Shown here piece by piece: positions 6,282-8,025 of a stretch of DNA of 8,025 nucleotides. The translations under genes and the position numbers were made by a program. Numbering within the stretch: the first letter of the stretch is position 1; each line of letters starts with the position of its first letter. Below the pieces are notes generated by a model, which was not told the DNA's origin, made no database searches, and saw nothing but the letters and a program-made list of their open reading frames with translations. The stretch comes from Gammaproteobacteria bacterium (lineage in GTDB: Bacteria > Pseudomonadota > Gammaproteobacteria > Xanthomonadales > Marinicellaceae), in contig JAUHXW010000120.1 in assembly GCA_030426705.1 (NCBI GenBank), positions 1 through 8,025 on the forward strand. Direction: 5' to 3'.

Positions 6282-6885
6282 GTTTCTCAAATACAAGAAA
6301 TTGGTTGTTGGCGGGCATGCTGATATCAGCGACGTTAGTTATATTGTAACCATTTAATTGCTCACAAATGTGTTCAAAATCACGAATACCACGTTTTTCA
6401 TCAATATTTTTGAGCCACAATTCAAAATCAGCATTGGATTGTGTTGTAAATTCGCCTCGATATTTAAAAGGCCCATAAATCATCAAACGCCCACCCACTT
6501 TTAAATGTTGACCCACATCATTCAGAAAAATCTCTACCAACTCGAGCGACATGATGTGCAAGGTGTTGGCGGTGAACACCACATCAGCCTTAAAATCAGG
6601 CCAGTCATTTATACCGACTTCATAAACCAAGGGTTGTTGTATATTTTCCAATCTGGCTTCCTGCATCCAAAGTTTGATACCCTCGTGGTTGGAAGCTACA
6701 TCGGTGGGTTGCCACAGTACACCCGGTAAATGTTTACCCATATACACGGCATGTTGCCCAGTACCAGAACCCACTTCCAAAACAGTTTTATCATCTGGTC
6801 TGAGGTACTTTTCAATGACTTCAAGAATCACTTGTTGATTGCGTTCACAAGAAGGGGCGAAAGGTTTTTCAAATTGATCAGTCAT
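6274..6885 (-). CDS. DUF938 family SAM-dependent methyltransferase
   Basis: The 203-residue cytoplasmic protein opens with the DUF938 signature FAPSCERNQ (residues 9-17). The SAM-binding motif I follows (TVLEVGSGTGQHAVY, 34-48), then an acidic strand end WQPTD (58-62), the NTLHI segment (107-111) that replaces the usual post-II motif, and GPFKYRGEFTTQSNADFE (138-155), which is highly typical of the family. Length is normal for the family. I know of no established substrate. The ATG at 6885 overlaps the stop of the upstream regulator gene as ATGA, and the 3' end overlaps the dehydratase start by eight bases, so the three genes are probably co-transcribed and translationally coupled. Confidence 0.92.
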   Translation of the reverse strand: MTDQFEKPFAPSCERNQQVILEVIEKYLRPDDKTVLEVGSGTGQHAVYMGKHLPGVLWQPTDVASNHEGIKLWMQEARLENIQQPLVYEVGINDWPDFKADVVFTANTLHIMSLELVEIFLNDVGQHLKVGGRLMIYGPFKYRGEFTTQSNADFELWLKNIDEKRGIRDFEHICEQLNGYNITNVADISMPANNQFLVFEKHD

Positions 6886-8025
6886 AACTCAATAGTGGCT
6901 TTAAATACATCAGACTCAGCACGGTCTGTTCGAGTGACCAGAATGACATCCTCATCAGTGTTGACACTGAGTGAAGTCCCTACAGAATAGGGTCTGAATT
7001 CACTCAATCGAATCCTTTGTCCTGTTTCTACATCATATCTATATAATCCAGCGGACGACCCTGACCAATCATAATAAACAGATTGATTAACAACGGTCCA
7101 AAGATTAAAGGCATTGATTGGAAAATCATGAATCAGGGCTTCTTCATTAAGACCACTTTTATCGTTGATGAACAACCCTTTTTTATTGGTTTTGCTATAA
7201 ACCAAACGGCCATCTGATAAAAACATAAATCTGCTGACATCTTTAATAGGCAAAGGGTTTTCTTCCGATTCTTTCAACTGAATTATTTGATTACTTAATC
7301 TATCTGATTGAGCCAACGCAAAATGTTGACCCATAAAATCAACAGCCGCCATGTTATTTATGCTGAATGGTATTTTCTCATACGCTTTCGAATTCAAATC
7401 ATAGGACAAAGTCCAAAAACCACTCTCATCATTGGCGGTTATCAGTAATTTTTCTCCATCAGCTGTCCAGGTTGGTCTGGTTAATTTGGTGTCGGGGATA
7501 GATAACAACAACCTTTCTTGACTTAGGTTATAGTCATACAACCAAATTGAACCGATGTCTTGTCGATTGCTGGTATAGGCAAATGAATCACCATCAGGAG
7601 CAAAAGCTGGATTGTTGTCGTATTTTGTTGAGTGTACTAACCTTGTTATTTCTCCATTGCTCAAATTGAGTTGCCAGATATTGGCTTCATAGGCAACCTT
7701 CTGAAAAGTCATTGTTGAGCCTGCATCATTAAACACAGGATGTTGTGCCCCATACCCACCTATGGGCTGCATCTTCTTTTCCAAGGTGTCCAGTAACCAC
7801 AATTGTCTGCTACCTGTTTTGTCTGAGTCTAAAACAATAAAGCGCTCATCCATCCAATCATGGCTGACTGAATAATGTTCACCTGTTGTCAATGATAACT
7901 CTTTGCCGTTTTGCAGGTCTTTTAGCCATATGTTTCTGACTGTTTGATTACCTCTTGAAAAACTTAATTTACTACCGTCTGGACTGATGCTGGGTGACCA
8001 ATCCTGGTCATAAACCAATTCTGGA
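6882..8025 (-). CDS. PD40/TolB-like beta-propeller, probable C-terminal part of a CadC-like transcriptional regulator (5' end beyond window)
   Basis: The frame is open through the right edge (PELVYDQDWSPS...), and the TTG at 8018 is an internal leucine codon, so the true start lies outside the window. The visible 380 residues form WD40-like PD40 blades, numbered from that TTG: SPSISPDGSKLSFSR (8-22), a degenerate blade with DERFIVLDSD (57-66), NPAFAPDGDSFAYTSNR (136-152) with IWLYDY (158-163), and RPTWTADGEKLLITAN (181-196). The end (VILVTRTDRAESDVF) is typical of proteins with an N-terminal OmpR-type winged helix, a membrane helix and a periplasmic propeller sensor. That N-terminal part is not seen, so the regulator role is inference; a TolB-like or peptidase-associated propeller is the alternative. 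It is the first visible gene of the overlapping unit with DUF938 and the dehydratase. Confidence 0.75.
   Translation of the reverse strand, partial: PELVYDQDWSPSISPDGSKLSFSRGNQTVRNIWLKDLQNGKELSLTTGEHYSVSHDWMDERFIVLDSDKTGSRQLWLLDTLEKKMQPIGGYGAQHPVFNDAGSTMTFQKVAYEANIWQLNLSNGEITRLVHSTKYDNNPAFAPDGDSFAYTSNRQDIGSIWLYDYNLSQERLLLSIPDTKLTRPTWTADGEKLLITANDESGFWTLSYDLNSKAYEKIPFSINNMAAVDFMGQHFALAQSDRLSNQIIQLKESEENPLPIKDVSRFMFLSDGRLVYSKTNKKGLFINDKSGLNEEALIHDFPINAFNLWTVVNQSVYYDWSGSSAGLYRYDVETGQRIRLSEFRPYSVGTSLSVNTDEDVILVTRTDRAESDVFKATIEL

Noticed and set aside
6505..6990. Two rightward ORFs of 74 and 86 residues
   Set aside because: They are antisense to the DUF938 and propeller genes, whose frames are fully supported by family motifs.

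Overview
The window joins two unlike pieces of DNA. Bases 1 to about 1090 carry the middle of a two-domain M16 (pitrilysin-type) zinc protease, whose protein style is typical of Flavobacteriia/Bacteroidota. From about 1080 to the right edge, everything looks like one gammaproteobacterial chromosome. The relatives that come to mind are Marinicella/Wenzhouxiangella-like or Xanthomonadales-like marine bacteria, because of a CSLREA/choice-of-anchor Q beta-helix protein, a DNRLRE protein, a PD40-propeller regulator and secreted proteins ending in a 'DLIFxxGFE'-type tail. That assignment is from memory of protein style, not from a search. At the join, two convergent genes are both cut in mid-domain within about 10-12 shared bases. 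The simplest reading is a chimeric assembly or library join, although a true rearrangement cannot be excluded.

Layout. 2-1141 (+): M16 protease fragment with about 17 foreign codons at its end. 1055-2119 (-): NRAMP-family metal transporter that lacks its last helices and has non-canonical metal-site motifs. 2171-3658 (-): secreted right-handed beta-helix protein with nine about 26-residue turns. 3659-3891: AT-rich divergent intergenic region with a good sigma-70-type promoter for the rightward gene. 3892-5202 (+): secreted protein made of two tandem DNRLRE (CBM96-like) domains. 5203-5291: convergent intergenic region with a terminator hairpin and a second, inverted, covarying copy of the same hairpin. 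5292-8025 (-): three overlapping genes in one transcription unit, in the order CadC-like PD40 propeller regulator (N-terminus beyond the window), DUF938 SAM-dependent methyltransferase, and serine/threonine dehydratase-like PLP enzyme.

How the genes relate. The two secreted proteins at 2171-3658 and 3892-5202 are divergently transcribed. Both have an N-terminal signal peptide and a near-identical C-terminal tail (DLIF-x-[DN]-GF-[DE]), encoded by different codons, which suggests a shared sorting, anchoring or processing signal. The regulator-methyltransferase-dehydratase genes overlap by 4 and 8 bases and are probably translationally coupled; their common substrate or signal is not evident. 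No RNA gene, CRISPR array, insertion sequence or prophage gene was seen, and no gene-free stretch exceeds about 235 bases.
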